64,000 nt of DNA, from the NCBI RefSeq assembly GCF_963676275.1, contig NZ_OY781091.1:3450775-3514774 (forward strand), written 5' to 3'. The notes beneath the pieces were generated by a model that saw only the letters and a program-made list of their open reading frames with translations, was not told where the DNA came from and made no database searches. The position numbers and the translations under genes were made by a program. Origin of the DNA: an uncultured Cohaesibacter sp. (GTDB lineage: Bacteria; Pseudomonadota; Alphaproteobacteria; Rhizobiales; Cohaesibacteraceae). Positions 1 through 8,120 of the stretch are shown piece by piece. The number at the start of each line of letters is the position of its first letter. Position 1 is the stretch's first letter.

Positions 1-2
1 AA

Positions 3-404
3 ATGATCGTGGTCCGGCCGGACAGTTCCGAAATCACCTATTTCGGTGATGCACAATGGAGCGACAAGCTGCCCTATGTGCTGCAGGACAAGCTGATCCA
101 GACATTTGAAAATTCAGGCCGCATCCGCTCGATTGTCAAACCCGGCGATGGCGTGGTGATCGACTATAAGATCGCAACCGCCATCCGTGCATTCGAGCTC
201 AATGATGCTGCCCAGCCTACCGCGACCATTGCCCTGTCGGTAAAGATCATCAATGACCGCAGCGGTCGCGTGGTTTCCTCGCGCCTCTTCAAGGCGAGCG
301 CTCCGGCCGGAGCAGCCACGCCCGCAAAAGCCGTAGACGCCATGAACCGGGCGCTTGATCAAGTGCTTAAAGACATTCTGGTCTGGCTGCTCAAGACGGT
401 CTAG
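3..404 (+). CDS. ABC-type transport auxiliary lipoprotein, C-terminal part (PqiC/DUF330-like), cut by the window edge
   Basis: This is the carboxy-terminal part of a protein resembling the auxiliary lipoproteins (ABC_trans_aux, PqiC/YmbA-like) that accompany Mla/Pqi-type lipid transporters. The visible part has the family pattern of an early RPDSSEITYFGDAQWSDKLP segment followed by alternating beta strands and a final helix. The frame is open to the left edge, so the methionine at position 3 is probably internal and the signal peptide and lipobox lie outside the window. The partner permease, ATPase and MCE genes would be expected to the left. It is convergent with the glycosyltransferase gene. 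Family assignment is by overall pattern only and is moderately sure. Confidence 0.6.
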   Translation: MIVVRPDSSEITYFGDAQWSDKLPYVLQDKLIQTFENSGRIRSIVKPGDGVVIDYKIATAIRAFELNDAAQPTATIALSVKIINDRSGRVVSSRLFKASAPAGAATPAKAVDAMNRALDQVLKDILVWLLKTV

Positions 405-448
405 CCCGTCGCCACCCACTCATATCTAAAACAGAAAAAGACCATTGC

Positions 449-470
449 GGCCTCTGCTGCCTCAGAGGCC
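449..470. terminator. Hairpin between convergent genes
   Basis: An 8-bp perfect stem (GGCCTCTG / CAGAGGCC) with a 6-base loop lies between two convergent genes. On the minus strand a run of five U lies about 12 bases past the stem, so this is only a weak match to an intrinsic terminator. Confidence 0.4.
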
Positions 471-482
471 CCTGCCCTGCCC

Positions 483-1490
483 TCAATCATGGTTGAATTT
501 GGCGATATTGGACAGGAACTGATTGGCACTTGCCTCCCAGCTATAGCCTTGGGCATAGGCAAGGCATGTCTGCGGGTCGATTTTCAGCGCCTCGGTCACC
601 GCTTCCGCCAGATCTTCCTTTAGGCACCCGACACCGCTATCTCCGATCACATCAAGCGGCCCCATCACCGGATAGGCAGCCACCGGCAGACCGGACGCCA
701 GCGCTTCCAGCAGCACGATCCCGAAAGTGTCGGTCTTGGATGGAAAGACGAAGACATCGCAGGATGCATAAATCTCGGCCAGATCCTGCCCTTCCTTGAG
801 GCCAAGGAACTTGACGTCTGGATAGCGCCCTTCCAGCTCCGCCCTTTGCGGGCCATCACCAACCACGATCTTGGTGCCCTCAACATTCATCTCGAGGAAG
901 GCCTCGATATTCTTCTCCACGGCCACACGCCCGACATAGAGCATCAAGGGGCCGGGATAGTCGAGTTTCTTTTCTGCGCGCGGATAGAACAGCTCCAGAT
1001 CAACGCCCCGCCCCCAATAGCGCAGATTGAAGAAGCCGCGGGCGTCCAGATCTCGCTTCAGGCTGGGCGTTGCCACCATGCAGCAGCTTCCCGGATTGTG
1101 AAACCAGCGCAAGGCTGCATAGGACAGCGAAAGCGGAACAGGAAAGCGCGCCGCCAGATATTCAGGAAAGCGCGTGTGATAGGAAGTGGTGAAAGCCTTG
1201 CCCCTTTGTCGGCAATAGCGCCGGGCCCAGAAGCCAAGCGGCCCCTCGGTTGAAATATGGACATAATCGGGATTGATTTCATTGATTTTCTTGGCCACCC
1301 CTCGCCCCATCGTCAGAGACAGGCGAATTTCGGGATAGGTGGGGCATGGAACCGTCTTGAAATCGAGAGGTGTCAGATAATGCACCTCCATTCCCTTTTG
1401 TCTCAATTCCTGACCCAGACGGTCTAGAGAGCGAACAACGCCATTCACTTGTGGATGCCAGGCATCCGTTACGATCAAAAGTCCACTCAT
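483..1490 (-). CDS. Family 4 glycosyltransferase, probable lipid glycosyltransferase (Agt-like)
   Basis: A 335-residue GT4 glycosyltransferase of the GT-B fold. The amino-terminal acceptor domain begins LLIVTDAWHPQVNGVVRS, typical of enzymes that glycosylate lipids or polyprenols. The C-terminal nucleotide-sugar domain carries LMLYVGRVAVEKN and the E-x7-E type region PSKTDTFGIVLLEALASGLP near residue 255. The start codon overlaps the stop of the upstream metallophosphoesterase by four bases (ATGA), so the two are translationally coupled. In marine alphaproteobacteria a GT4 enzyme (Agt) next to PlcP converts diacylglycerol to glycolipid during phosphate starvation; the pairing here suggests that role. 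Sugar specificity cannot be read from the sequence, and a mannosyl- or sulfoquinovosyl-type transferase remains possible. Confidence 0.8.
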   Translation of the reverse strand: MSGLLIVTDAWHPQVNGVVRSLDRLGQELRQKGMEVHYLTPLDFKTVPCPTYPEIRLSLTMGRGVAKKINEINPDYVHISTEGPLGFWARRYCRQRGKAFTTSYHTRFPEYLAARFPVPLSLSYAALRWFHNPGSCCMVATPSLKRDLDARGFFNLRYWGRGVDLELFYPRAEKKLDYPGPLMLYVGRVAVEKNIEAFLEMNVEGTKIVVGDGPQRAELEGRYPDVKFLGLKEGQDLAEIYASCDVFVFPSKTDTFGIVLLEALASGLPVAAYPVMGPLDVIGDSGVGCLKEDLAEAVTEALKIDPQTCLAYAQGYSWEASANQFLSNIAKFNHD

Positions 1491-2314
1491 GCAAGCGCCT
1501 TGGTTGGGGTGTGATGTTCCAGTTGAGGTACGGTCTTTGCCTCTTCGCTCCAGCGGATCAGCTCGAAGCGTCCGTCATGATGCTCGACAATCGCCGTGCA
1601 GCTCTCGACCCAGTCTCCGGTATTGAGATAGGAAATGCCAAATTTCTCATGCATTTCGGCATGATGAATATGCCCGCAAATAACGCCATCAACGTTGAAC
1701 TTGCGCGCTTCCTGCGACAGGGTCTCTTCAAAGGTGCCGATGAAATTGACCGCATTCTTGACCTTCATCTTGGCCCATGCAGAAAGGGACCAGTAGCTGA
1801 AGCCCAGACGACGCCGGAGCATGTTGAGAACCGTATTGACGCCAAGTGCAAAGCTGTAGGCCCAGTCACCAAGATGGGCGAGCCATTTGGCATGGCGCAC
1901 CACCATGTCATACTGGTCACCATGGATCACCAGCAGGCGGCGGCCATCTGCCGTTTCATGGATATGATGTTCCTTGACCTCGACCCCGCCGAAATGCGCA
2001 CCATAATAGCTGCGCAGAAACTCGTCATGATTGCCGGGAACATAAATGATGCGCGCGCCCTTTCGGGCCTTGCGGAGCAGCTTCTGCACAACGTCATTGT
2101 GAAGCTGGGGCCAATGCCATCTCGATTGCAGGCGCCAGCCGTCGACAATATCGCCGACCAGATAGATGACCTCTGCATCATGAAATTTCAGAAAATCAAG
2201 CAGCATCTCTGCCTGACAGCCGCGGCTTCCCAAATGAACATCGGAAATGAACATGGTCCGATGCTTATAGAGCCCTTCATCACTGGACTTATTCATATAT
2301 CTGCTCTGATTCAC
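1487..2314 (-). CDS. plcP: Calcineurin-like metallophosphoesterase, probable PlcP-type phospholipase C (or LpxH-like)
   Basis: A 275-residue metallophosphoesterase. The five metal-binding blocks are visible: ISDVHLG, GDIVDGW, GNHDEF, VIHGDQYD and GHIHHAE. Such proteins are often labelled UDP-2,3-diacylglucosamine hydrolase, but the long form with GSRGCQAEMLLDFLKFHDAE and LSAWAKMKVKNAVNFIG matches what I remember of Sinorhizobium PlcP, which cleaves phosphatidylcholine and related lipids to diacylglycerol under phosphate limitation. Coupling to the GT4 gene downstream (4-base overlap) supports the lipid-remodelling reading over lipid A synthesis. An upstream half-site GTGACAG (2363-2369, CTGTCAC on the coding strand) resembles half a Pho box. 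Function is inferred; the enzyme class is secure. Confidence 0.7.
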   Translation of the reverse strand: MNQSRYMNKSSDEGLYKHRTMFISDVHLGSRGCQAEMLLDFLKFHDAEVIYLVGDIVDGWRLQSRWHWPQLHNDVVQKLLRKARKGARIIYVPGNHDEFLRSYYGAHFGGVEVKEHHIHETADGRRLLVIHGDQYDMVVRHAKWLAHLGDWAYSFALGVNTVLNMLRRRLGFSYWSLSAWAKMKVKNAVNFIGTFEETLSQEARKFNVDGVICGHIHHAEMHEKFGISYLNTGDWVESCTAIVEHHDGRFELIRWSEEAKTVPQLEHHTPTKALA

Positions 2315-2473
2315 ATTCCGTAAAAGTTTTCGCCACTTTTAAGAAGGTGCTGTCTCACTTTTGTGACAGTCGAGCAATTGCCATGAAAAGATCCGTAATT
2401 TTCCCTCAAAGATGCATCAAATGGGTCGGATCACGCCAATAGGCGGGCTATTTTCCAGCCACCAGCCAGACAT

Positions 2474-3379
2474 TCACAGCGGCTTTGCCTGCCGCTCCGC
2501 CTTGCGGGAAACGCCAAGTTGGTGCTCGCGATACACCACGAACATACCGGCAAGCACCACAATCCCTCCCCCGATGATGACGGCGTGGCTGGGATATTCC
2601 CCGAAGATCACGATGCCGATCACCACATTCCAGACCACATTGACATAGTCGAACGGCGCCACCAGAGAAGCCTCGGCAACGCTGTAGGACTTGGTCATCA
2701 GAATTTGCCCAAATCCACCCAACATGCCGGCAACGACCATCAGCAAGAAGGTCTGCAAGTCTGGCATCACCCAACCCCAGTAAATGGTCATGAAAGAGAA
2801 ACAGGAGGCCGTGACAAAGAAATAGAAGATGATCGCAGAATTATTCTCCGTTTTGGTCATCTGCCGAATGAGAATACCGGCCAGCCCGGTCAACACGGTC
2901 GACCCGAGGCAGAGGATCGCCCCCAGAAGACCGACATCACCGGTAGACCCGGCCAGTCTGGGCGAGAGAATGATCAGCACGCCGACAAGGCTGACCCCAA
3001 CCGCGCTCCAGCGATAGGCCTTGACCACTTCCTTGAGAAACAGCGCCGCCATGGCGACGATCATCAGAGGGTTGAGAAAGGAAATCGCAGTCGCTTCAGG
3101 CAGAGGCAAAAGCGAAACGGAGGTAAACCAGCAGAACATCGATGTCGTACCGACAACGGAGCGACGCACATGAGCCCATGGATTCTTTGTGCGGATACAG
3201 TCGCGCCAGTCACCTTGCAAGGCTGTCACAAGAAACAGCGGCGGCAGCGCAAAGAAGCAGCGAGCAAAGATCACCTCGCCGATCGGCATGGTTTCGGATG
3301 TATATTTGATCAGGCCGAGCATGACCGCAAAAAACATCGTCGAAGCGATTTTCAATCCTATGCCATAAAGGGCATTCAT
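2474..3379 (-). CDS. EamA/DMT-family transporter
   Basis: A 301-residue integral membrane protein with about ten hydrophobic segments arranged as two EamA repeats of roughly 140 residues each. The second repeat contains the family-typical stretch AEASLVAPFDYVNVVWNVV, followed by the last helices and a short basic tail. Members export metabolites, amino acids or S-adenosylmethionine; the substrate here is not evident. It is transcribed away from a second EamA gene (3819-4769), with a 439-bp intergenic stretch between them. Confidence 0.85.
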   Translation of the reverse strand: MNALYGIGLKIASTMFFAVMLGLIKYTSETMPIGEVIFARCFFALPPLFLVTALQGDWRDCIRTKNPWAHVRRSVVGTTSMFCWFTSVSLLPLPEATAISFLNPLMIVAMAALFLKEVVKAYRWSAVGVSLVGVLIILSPRLAGSTGDVGLLGAILCLGSTVLTGLAGILIRQMTKTENNSAIIFYFFVTASCFSFMTIYWGWVMPDLQTFLLMVVAGMLGGFGQILMTKSYSVAEASLVAPFDYVNVVWNVVIGIVIFGEYPSHAVIIGGGIVVLAGMFVVYREHQLGVSRKAERQAKPL

Positions 3380-3818
3380 AGCTGCTGTCCCCGAATTTCA
3401 GCCCCTCGCCTTAAAAGTCGATCAACGCCCCTCTTGGAGCCAAAAGGCCGATCATTTTGCGAGAAAAAACAGTGGCTAAAGCACTGCGCAAGGTGAGATG
3501 AACATTGTCGGCATGCTTTACCGAAAAGATCAAGGCATATCCGGGTCTTTTGTCCCGCCAGCCCCAACAATCAGCCACAATAACCAGCTCATGGGGCACG
3601 CGATGAAAAGGAAAGAAAAACCTCAATCTTCTCTGATCAATATAATTGAACATATATTGCGCGAAGATTTACAAAATTGAAATGTTGTGCTAACCAACAA
3701 GTTCCTTCAGCACTCATCCCGTCAAGACATATGCAAGGTACATCTCGACTGTACCAAACCGGCCAGACCAACAGCTTCAACAAGTCCAGCCTGACCAGAC
3801 AGACAGAAATTCTCGTTC
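3380..3818. other. Intergenic stretch between two divergent EamA transporters
   Basis: This 439-bp stretch separates two divergently transcribed transporters and must hold both promoters. It is AT-rich at about 3630-3690. No open frame in it has a good ribosome site plus family resemblance, and I could not identify a convincing operator or promoter. Confidence 0.4.
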
Positions 3819-4769
3819 ATGACGTCCATACGAAATACTTTCCTCAAGGCCTTCTCAGTCTTCGACGCCATGCCGGATTTTTTGCAGGCGGTTCTGGTGA
3901 TGTTTATCGCCATGATCGGCTTCACACTTCAGGCGGGCATCGTCAAGGAGCTGGGACAGAGCCTGCATGTCAGCCAGATCATCGTCATCAGGCAGGCATG
4001 GATGATCCTTTTTCTGCTGCCGCCGATGCTCAAATCTGCCCATGGCGACCTGAAAATTCATCGCAAGGATCTGTTTCTCTGGCGCGCGCTCTTCACCTAT
4101 GTGAGCATATTGGCAGGCTTTACCGCCATCATTCAATTGCCTCTGGCAACCTCGACGACCATCAGTTTCACACGCACCTTCTTCCTGACCATCTTCGCGG
4201 TGTTGTTCCTCAAGGAAGCGGTTGGCATGCGCCGTATCGGCGCGCTCGTGACCGGCTTTATCGGCGTCCTGATCATTGCCCGCCCGACCGAGCTTTTCGC
4301 AGCGGGGCTTGATGGTATCGATCAGAATTTGCTGCTGGCGCTGGTAGGAGCTGCCCTTGTTGCCGGCAACCAGACAATTGTCCGCATTCACCTGCGCTTT
4401 GACCGGCCCACGATCATTGTCACCTATCAGGCCATTGTCATCGGGCTGGCGCTCATTCCGCTGGCCTGGATAAACTGGAAGCCGATGACGCTGTCCCAGT
4501 TCGGCCTGATGGCGCTGATCGGAGTTCTGGCAAGCTATGCCCAGTGGCTGACGCTGCATTCCTTCAAGCGCGCCGAGGCAACGGCACTGGCGCCCTTCGA
4601 TTATCTCCGTCTCGTGCTGTCCGCCGCGCTGGGCTGGTATATGTTCAATGAATGGCCAGACGCCTATACATGGCTTGGTGCCATCATCATTTTCGCATCC
4701 ACCTTTTATATCATGCGCCGCGAAGCTAAACTGGGCAAGGAACGCAAGCTGCAACCACCAACCCACTAG
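3819..4769 (+). CDS. EamA/DMT-family transporter
   Basis: A 316-residue, ten-segment membrane protein with two EamA repeats. It shares the second-repeat motif (EATALAPFDYLRLVLSAALG) with the divergent transporter at 2474-3379, so the two are distant paralogues of the same drug/metabolite transporter superfamily. The tail is short and basic (RREAKLGKERK), expected to be cytoplasmic. The ribosome site before the chosen ATG is weak. The next gene starts 17 bases downstream and may be cotranscribed. Substrate unknown. Confidence 0.85.
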   Translation: MTSIRNTFLKAFSVFDAMPDFLQAVLVMFIAMIGFTLQAGIVKELGQSLHVSQIIVIRQAWMILFLLPPMLKSAHGDLKIHRKDLFLWRALFTYVSILAGFTAIIQLPLATSTTISFTRTFFLTIFAVLFLKEAVGMRRIGALVTGFIGVLIIARPTELFAAGLDGIDQNLLLALVGAALVAGNQTIVRIHLRFDRPTIIVTYQAIVIGLALIPLAWINWKPMTLSQFGLMALIGVLASYAQWLTLHSFKRAEATALAPFDYLRLVLSAALGWYMFNEWPDAYTWLGAIIIFASTFYIMRREAKLGKERKLQPPTH

Positions 4770-4786
4770 CCTTATCGCAGGACTTC

Positions 4787-5251
4787 ATGCCACATAGCCA
4801 CATCCTCGCCCACAAGCCACTGGCAGCGGCCATTGCCCAATTGCCGCCTCCCGTCTTTACGGGCAATAGGCGGGCGCTCTCCAGATGCCCGGCAAAGGGT
4901 GGCGTGTATCTTGTAGCGATGGCATTGCCGCGCCGGACCAAAATCCTGCGGCCAGAAGAAAAGATCCTGCCTGCCGGCCTTTATTGTTATGTTGGCAGCG
5001 CTCACGGTGCTGGCGGCCTGCATGCGCGGCTGGCCCGTCATCTGGCCAAGGAGAAATCCGTTCGCTGGCATGTGGATCAGCTGACGCTCCGCGCCAGCTC
5101 ACTGCATGTCTGGGCATGGCTTGAGGGGTCCGAGTGCGGCCTTGCCAGCCATCTCAGGGCTCAAGACGCATTCAGCGCGCCCCTCCCCGGCTTTGGCAGC
5201 TCCGACTGCAAGGACTGCGAAAGCCACCTCTTCATGAGTCCGCTCGACTGA
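4787..5251 (+). CDS. GIY-YIG (DUF123) domain protein
   Basis: A 154-residue protein of the DUF123 branch of GIY-YIG domains, a group sometimes found fused to or near endonuclease III. Visible marks are KGGVYLVAMAL, then LPAGLYCYVGSAHGAGGL (the GIY-YIG strand-loop equivalent), the RH element in ARLARHLAKEKSVRWHVDQL and a Cys-rich end SSDCKDCESHLF. A nuclease role is inferred from the fold; catalytic activity in DUF123 is not established. The ribosome site AGGACTTC is directly upstream of the ATG. It is convergent with the MOSC gene, 27 bases apart. Confidence 0.75.
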   Translation: MPHSHILAHKPLAAAIAQLPPPVFTGNRRALSRCPAKGGVYLVAMALPRRTKILRPEEKILPAGLYCYVGSAHGAGGLHARLARHLAKEKSVRWHVDQLTLRASSLHVWAWLEGSECGLASHLRAQDAFSAPLPGFGSSDCKDCESHLFMSPLD

Positions 5252-5278
5252 CTGTGTTGAGCAGCGCTGCTGCGGTCT

Positions 5279-5836
5279 TTAAACCCGTTCAAGCTTGTTC
5301 CATGGCTTTGGCGGCAGAGTGCAATGAATGCGGTCACCCGGCTTCACCTCTCCGCCCTTGCGGACGATGCCCATGACCCCGGCCTTGCGCACCAGTTCGC
5401 CATGCTCGTCCTTATAGACCATCTCCTTGAGCAGCCCTTTTTGCCATTCTTCAATCTGGCCGCATGGATTTCTGAGGCCGGTGATTTCCACCTCGGCCTG
5501 CCCTCCGATATGAAGCACAGTGCCACCCGGCAAAGAGAGAAGGTCTATTCCGCTTGTGGTGATATTCTCGCCCATATCTCCCGGCCTGATGAGAAAGCCC
5601 TTGGCTCCCATCTCCTCAAACATCTCGCGCGGAATGAGATGCACTTGCCGTAAATTGGGTTGATCCGGGTTTGCTTTGACGCGGGACCGATGCTGCACCG
5701 TGCGCCCCATATGGGCGTCTCCCTCCACGCCCAGTCCTTCCAGCAGGCGAATTGACGCTTTCAGCTTTTTGGAAAAGGCATGCTTGTCATCAAGACAGAC
5801 AGCAACAACAGCGGCTTCGGATTCAGTCTCGGTCAA
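5279..5836 (-). CDS. MOSC domain protein, probable TTG start
   Basis: A 185-residue MOSC domain protein, the beta-barrel also found at the end of molybdenum cofactor sulfurase. The conserved cysteine sits in the LRNPCGQIEEWQ element and the family motif GDMGENITTSG is present. MOSC proteins act in sulfur carriage or in molybdenum-cofactor-dependent reductases such as YiiM; nothing nearby fixes the substrate. The frame stays open to an ATG at 5923, but a TTG at 5836 preceded by GAGG six bases away is the better start, because the longer form would begin inside the leuA terminator region. Confidence 0.75.
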   Translation of the reverse strand: MTETESEAAVVAVCLDDKHAFSKKLKASIRLLEGLGVEGDAHMGRTVQHRSRVKANPDQPNLRQVHLIPREMFEEMGAKGFLIRPGDMGENITTSGIDLLSLPGGTVLHIGGQAEVEITGLRNPCGQIEEWQKGLLKEMVYKDEHGELVRKAGVMGIVRKGGEVKPGDRIHCTLPPKPWNKLERV

Positions 5837-5877
5837 TTTGCACCTCGCCAAAGTCGGATCACACAGATCATCACATG

Positions 5878-5908
5878 AAAAAGGAGGGTGGATCAAGCCT
5901 ACCCTCCT
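5878..5908 (-). terminator. Intrinsic terminator of leuA
   Basis: On the minus strand an 8-bp stem (AGGAGGGT/ACCCTCCT) with an 11-base loop is followed immediately by TTTTT. It lies 26 bases past the leuA stop codon. Confidence 0.75.
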
Positions 5909-5933
5909 GATATGTCGCCACATTGACGCTCTG

Positions 5934-7481
5934 TTAGTCGGCCGAAGCGGCTTGTGCGTTATGCACTTCCTTCTCCCGCCGCATCATCAGCTTGTTGAGC
6001 GCCGAAACATAGGCCTTGGCAGAAGACACCATGGTGTCGGTATCGGCGGAACGACCGGTGACCGTGTGATCGCCCTCACGCAGACGACAGGACACCTCGG
6101 CCTGCGCGTCGGTACCTGCAGTCACGGCACTGACCTGATACAGCATCAGGCGGGCCTTGTGCGGGATCATCTGCTTGATGGCGTTGAAGATCGCGTCAAC
6201 CGGCCCATCGCCCGTGGCTTCCTTGGTAACATGGGTGCCATCCATGTCCAGCGTCACGATAGCCTTCTGCACGCCACTGGTGCCCGCGATGACGGTCATG
6301 GCAATGACCTTGATCTTGTCTGATGCTGCGCCGACCTCATCATCGACCAGCGCCTCGATATCCTCATCGAAGATATTCTTCTTCTTGTCCGCCAGATCCT
6401 TGAAGCGGTTGAAGGCATCCTGAAAGGCATTCTCGCCCAGATTATAACCCAACTGATCCAGCTTCTGCTTGAAGGCATGGCGCCCCGAATGCTTGCCCAT
6501 CACCAGATCGGTACCGCCAACGCCGACATCTTCCGGCTTCATGATCTCGTAGGTTTCGGCATTTTTCAGCATGCCGTCCTGATGAATGCCGGACTCATGG
6601 GCAAAGGCATTCTTGCCGACAATAGCCTTGTTATACTGCACCGGGAAAGCAGACACCGCAGACACCAGCTTGGAAGCGCGGGTCAGCAATTTGGTGTTGA
6701 TGCCAGTGCTGTAAGGGAACACGTCATTACGGGTGCGGATGGCCATCACCACCTCTTCCAGCGCCGCGTTACCCGCGCGCTCGCCCAAGCCGTTGATCGT
6801 GCATTCGATCTGCCGCGCCCCACCGCGAACCGCAGCCAGCGAATTGGCCACCGCCATGCCCAGATCATTATGGCAATGGGCAGAGAAAATCGCCTTGTCC
6901 GAATTTGGAACGGCCTCGATTACCCGTTTGAACATGTCGGCGATTTCGAGCGGCGAAGTATAGCCGACCGTGTCGGGAATATTGATCGTGGTGGCACCGG
7001 CATTGATCGCCGCTTCGACGCATTTGCACAGGAAGTCGAATTCGGTGCGGGTACCATCCTCGGCAGACCATTCCACGTCATCGGTCCAGTTGCGCGCCCG
7101 CGTAACAGACTCGATCACCTTCTCATAGACCCGGTCCGGCTCCATCTGCAATTTATACTTCATATGCACCGGGCTGGTGGAAATGAAGGTGTGAATGCGG
7201 CGCTTCTCCGCATGTTTGATCGCCTCCCCTGCCCGGTCGATATCCTTAGCCCCGGCCCGCGCCAAGCCGCAAACCGTTGCATTCTTGACGATCTTGGCAA
7301 TCTCGCTGACGGCTTCGAAATCTCCATTGGAAGCAATCGGAAAACCGGCCTCGATCACGTCCACGCCCAATTCGTCCAGAATATGAGCCACTTGCAACTT
7401 TTCTTCCAGCGTCATGGACGCACCGGGAGACTGTTCACCATCACGCAAGGTCGTATCGAAAATAATAATGTCGTTATTCAT
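5934..7481 (-). CDS. leuA: 2-Isopropylmalate synthase
   Basis: A 515-residue enzyme catalysing the first committed step of leucine synthesis, condensation of acetyl-CoA with 2-oxoisovalerate. The catalytic TIM barrel occupies about residues 1-280 and begins [12 protein letters not shown], with the metal-binding [16 protein letters not shown] near residue 204. The C-terminal third (from about 390) is the LeuA allosteric domain that binds leucine. Length fits LeuA type 1. It is preceded by a Leu-rich leader peptide at 7624-7731 with inverted repeats, which points to attenuation control. It stands alone, with its own terminator downstream. Confidence 0.97.
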   Translation of the reverse strand: MNNDIIIFDTTLRDGEQSPGASMTLEEKLQVAHILDELGVDVIEAGFPIASNGDFEAVSEIAKIVKNATVCGLARAGAKDIDRAGEAIKHAEKRRIHTFISTSPVHMKYKLQMEPDRVYEKVIESVTRARNWTDDVEWSAEDGTRTEFDFLCKCVEAAINAGATTINIPDTVGYTSPLEIADMFKRVIEAVPNSDKAIFSAHCHNDLGMAVANSLAAVRGGARQIECTINGLGERAGNAALEEVVMAIRTRNDVFPYSTGINTKLLTRASKLVSAVSAFPVQYNKAIVGKNAFAHESGIHQDGMLKNAETYEIMKPEDVGVGGTDLVMGKHSGRHAFKQKLDQLGYNLGENAFQDAFNRFKDLADKKKNIFDEDIEALVDDEVGAASDKIKVIAMTVIAGTSGVQKAIVTLDMDGTHVTKEATGDGPVDAIFNAIKQMIPHKARLMLYQVSAVTAGTDAQAEVSCRLREGDHTVTGRSADTDTMVSSAKAYVSALNKLMMRREKEVHNAQAASAD

Positions 7482-7579
7482 TGGAACTCGTCCTGCTCTT
7501 GGCCACTTCAGCGCACGCTTTCAATCCCGTGCAAGGCTGTAAGCGGCTGGAAATATCCTGCTGCCTTGATATTTGTAAC

Positions 7580-7630
7580 CCCCTGAAGATCCGCCGCCGA
7601 ACGCGTTCAGCGCCTGCCGATGTTCAGGGG
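7580..7630 (-). promoter_or_regulatory. Candidate leuA attenuator: leader stop codon paired with a downstream inverted repeat
   Basis: The segment CCCCTGAA at 7623-7630 overlaps the leader peptide's stop codon and can pair with TTCAGGGG at 7580-7587. Nested inside is a second hairpin, CGCTGAAC/GTTCGGCG, at 7595-7612. A further AAATATC/GATATTT pair follows. None of these is followed by a clear U run, so the decision may act on another structure or on translation of leuA rather than on a simple terminator. The pairing is seen; the mechanism is inferred. Confidence 0.6.
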
Positions 7631-7731
7631 CACATAAGGAGGAGTAGTTCGGAATCTAGGCGAGCAAGAGCGTTGGGAGCCTGCGGCTCAACCAATTCAA
7701 TCTGACCAAATTTGCTCTCTGGAGCGGTCAT
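7624..7731 (-). CDS. leuL: leuA leader peptide (35 residues, Leu-Leu-Leu-Leu near the end)
   Basis: An open frame of 35 codons starts ATG ACC GCT and ends with the peptide LDSELLLLMCP. Four consecutive leucine codons (CTA CTC CTC CTT) sit four codons before the stop, and the stop overlaps an inverted repeat. This is the layout of leader peptides that sense charged leucyl-tRNA; a ribosome stalled at the Leu run would change which downstream segments pair. A purine-rich stretch (GCGAGAGAGA) precedes the ATG. It lies about 140 bases upstream of leuA on the same strand. No expression evidence is available, but the run of Leu codons in this position is hard to explain otherwise. Confidence 0.8.
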   Translation of the reverse strand: MTAPESKFGQIELVEPQAPNALARLDSELLLLMCP

Positions 7732-8120
7732 TGAAATCTCTCTCGCTCGTTCACAGGATCGGTCATTGCAACCCTGTCTGTCACCACTGGAATGTCTAAC
7801 CGATTAAACGCCCTGAAACAAGAGCAATTTTCGTGAAATGCGATCTGAATTGGCCTTTCGGCCAAAAGTAGCAACACGCATATTACAACTAGTGATTTTA
7901 AATATTAATCATAAACTACTGTTAAAAATACCTAAATCATCAATGTAAAAATCGAGAACAACATTAAAAAACCAGATACCATCTTTAGTTTGCTTCATAT
8001 TTACATATTTAAATTATTTATAAATATCTTTATTCGAAAATATAAAAAAATCTCGAAAGTCATCATTACTTTGATGCCATGGCTTGTTGGGAATAATTAT
8101 AAATTCGAAAGGCGAAAGAC
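7732..8120. other. Intergenic region between the leuA leader and the chemoreceptor gene
   Basis: This stretch separates divergent transcription units. The part from about 7880 to 8060 is strikingly AT-rich compared with the surroundings. It should hold the promoter for the leu leader (minus) and for the chemoreceptor (plus); no single -35/-10 pair is convincing enough to name. Confidence 0.4.

Noticed and set aside
3498-3680. 60-codon frame between the divergent EamA genes
   Set aside because: It lacks a ribosome site, is in the expected promoter region and resembles nothing.
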